Positions 63,301-64,000 of a stretch of DNA of 64,000 nucleotides are shown in pieces. A program made the translations under genes and the position numbers. The number at the start of each line of letters is the position of its first letter. Within the stretch, counting starts at the first letter, position 1. The notes under the pieces were generated by a model, which saw only the letters and a program-made list of their open reading frames with translations, ran no database searches and was not told the DNA's origin. Origin of the DNA: Mercurialis annua (taxonomy: Eukaryota > Streptophyta > Magnoliopsida > Malpighiales > Euphorbiaceae); NCBI RefSeq assembly GCF_937616625.2, contig NC_065574.1, positions 26,414,501 through 26,478,500 on the forward strand, read 5' to 3'.

Positions 63301-64000
63301 GTCGGGTCTCAAGTCTCTTTAACTCGTCGTTCCGATTACCTATGCATTGTTACTTTATATTACGCAAAGTGTGCGTAAAATCTAAGCATGGTTATGTCGC
63401 GTCACAAGTCTCTTTAACGCGTCGTTCCGAAAATCTAAGCATGGTTAGGTTATATTACACAAAGTGTGCGTGAAAAGTGACGCTAGATTATTATGTCGCG
63501 TCTCATGTCTCTTTCACGCGTCCGTCCCATTACCTATGCGGTTAGATTAAATTACGCAAGGTGTCCGTGAAAATTGATGCTAGATTAGTATGTTGCATCT
63601 AAAGTCTCGTTAAGGGGTCTTTTCATTACCATTCTTATGTCGCGTCACAAGTCTCTCTTACACATCGTTCCAATTACCTAAGCATGGTTAGTTTACAATA
63701 CTCAAAGTGTGCGAGAAAAGTGAAATAGATTAGTAAGTCGCGTCTCATGTCTTTTTAACGCGTCGTTTCGATTGCCAAAGGTGTAAGTGAAAAGTGACGC
63801 TAGATTAGTATGTGGCGGCTCAAGTCTCTTTAACGCGTTGTTCCAATTAACTAAGCATGGTTAGGTTATATTATGAAAAGTGTGCATGAAAAGTGAGGCT
63901 AGATTAGTTTGTCGCGTCTCAAGTCTCTTTAACGCGACGTTTCGATTACTTATGTATGGTTAGATTATATTACGCAAAGTGTGAGAGAAAAGTGACGCTA
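57378..64000 (-). repeat. Main satellite array, reverse block R2 (runs off the window)
   Basis: The last 6.6 kb is inverted relative to F4 and continues beyond the window. Units are again 99 and 147 bp. The first 2.5 kb is a pair of segments about 1.66 kb apart; the remainder shares variant units with 26-32 kb, for example the GTGAAATAGATTAG variant at about 60.8, 62.1 and 63.7 kb. No gene is seen. Confidence 0.97.
57390..59945 (-). repeat. Higher-order duplication spaced about 1.66 kb
   Basis: About 880 bp from 57.39 kb recurs from 59.05 kb. TATTAAAGAA is at 57431 and 59090 (offset 1659), CCATTCTTATGCG at about 57808 and 59468 (offset 1660), and GTTTAGGGTATATTATGCAA at 58161 and 59806 (offset 1645). 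Shared private variants, such as the CCGAAGTATGG unit and the CACCAGTCTC unit, support a common origin. Confidence 0.78.

Noticed and set aside
1..64000. CRISPR array
   Set aside because: The whole 99-bp unit is repeated with drift; there are no short identical repeats separated by unique spacers.
1..64000. Telomere-like CCTAA words
   Set aside because: CCTAA occurs once per unit within AACCTAACCATG and is not in tandem; no run of plant telomere repeats is present.

Overview
The window is plant nuclear heterochromatin. About 88% of it is one tandem satellite family. Three insertions interrupt it: a decayed endogenous pararetrovirus (family Caulimoviridae), a solo LTR, and a block of a second, unrelated satellite. 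There are no bacterial-type genes, no tRNA or rRNA genes, and no host gene I can support. The virus family and the AT-rich solo LTR point to a flowering plant; the species cannot be read from the sequence.

Main satellite. The basic unit is 99 bp, made of a 48-bp module A (begins GTAATCGGAACGACGCG, ends ACATACTAATC) and a 51-bp module B (begins TAGCGTCACTTTTCACGC, ends AACCTAACCATGCTTAG). A common long form is 147 bp, A'+A+B, where A' is a second A module ending in TAAGCATG. A rare 57-bp form has lost most of A between two TAATC repeats. All three lengths are multiples of three, which explains the many repetitive 60-126 codon open frames; I regard none of these as genes. The array changes orientation three times: forward 1-22506 (holding the virus), reverse 22507-42816 (holding the solo LTR), forward 42817-57377 (holding the 60-bp satellite), reverse 57378-64000.

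Higher-order structure. Several kilobase-scale segments are duplicated: a 6151/4626-bp tandem pair (46087-56863) with a related inverted copy near 24-28.3 kb; a 3283/3738-bp tandem pair (34946-41966) containing a by-eye perfect 245-bp duplication; a ~1.66-kb pair (57.4-59.9 kb); a ~3.06-kb-spaced pair (30.8/33.8 kb); a ~1.82-kb-spaced pair (43.1/44.9 kb); and a 1423-bp-spaced pair (0.34/1.76 kb).

Pararetrovirus (about 11303-17360, minus strand). One reading frame of 1874 codons runs 17360->11739, broken only by TGA (16881-16883) and TAG (13101-13103). In order it encodes an N-terminal region, a coiled coil, the coat protein with a CCHC zinc knuckle, an aspartic protease, a reverse transcriptase, an RNase H and a ~330-residue C-terminal region. 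A promoter-like TATA box and a close downstream AATAAA follow. There is no integrase, movement protein or tRNA primer site. The single-frame layout resembles petuvirus-like elements. The RT also lacks the catalytic block of motif A, so the copy is inactive.

Solo LTR (31785-32147). It is 363 bp, bounded by TGATG/CATCA and flanked by perfect 5-bp ATTAC target duplications; removing it and one ATTAC restores an ordinary satellite unit.

Second satellite (about 45184-46085). It has 60-bp units rich in the palindrome AAACGTTT and is internally inverted at about 45713.
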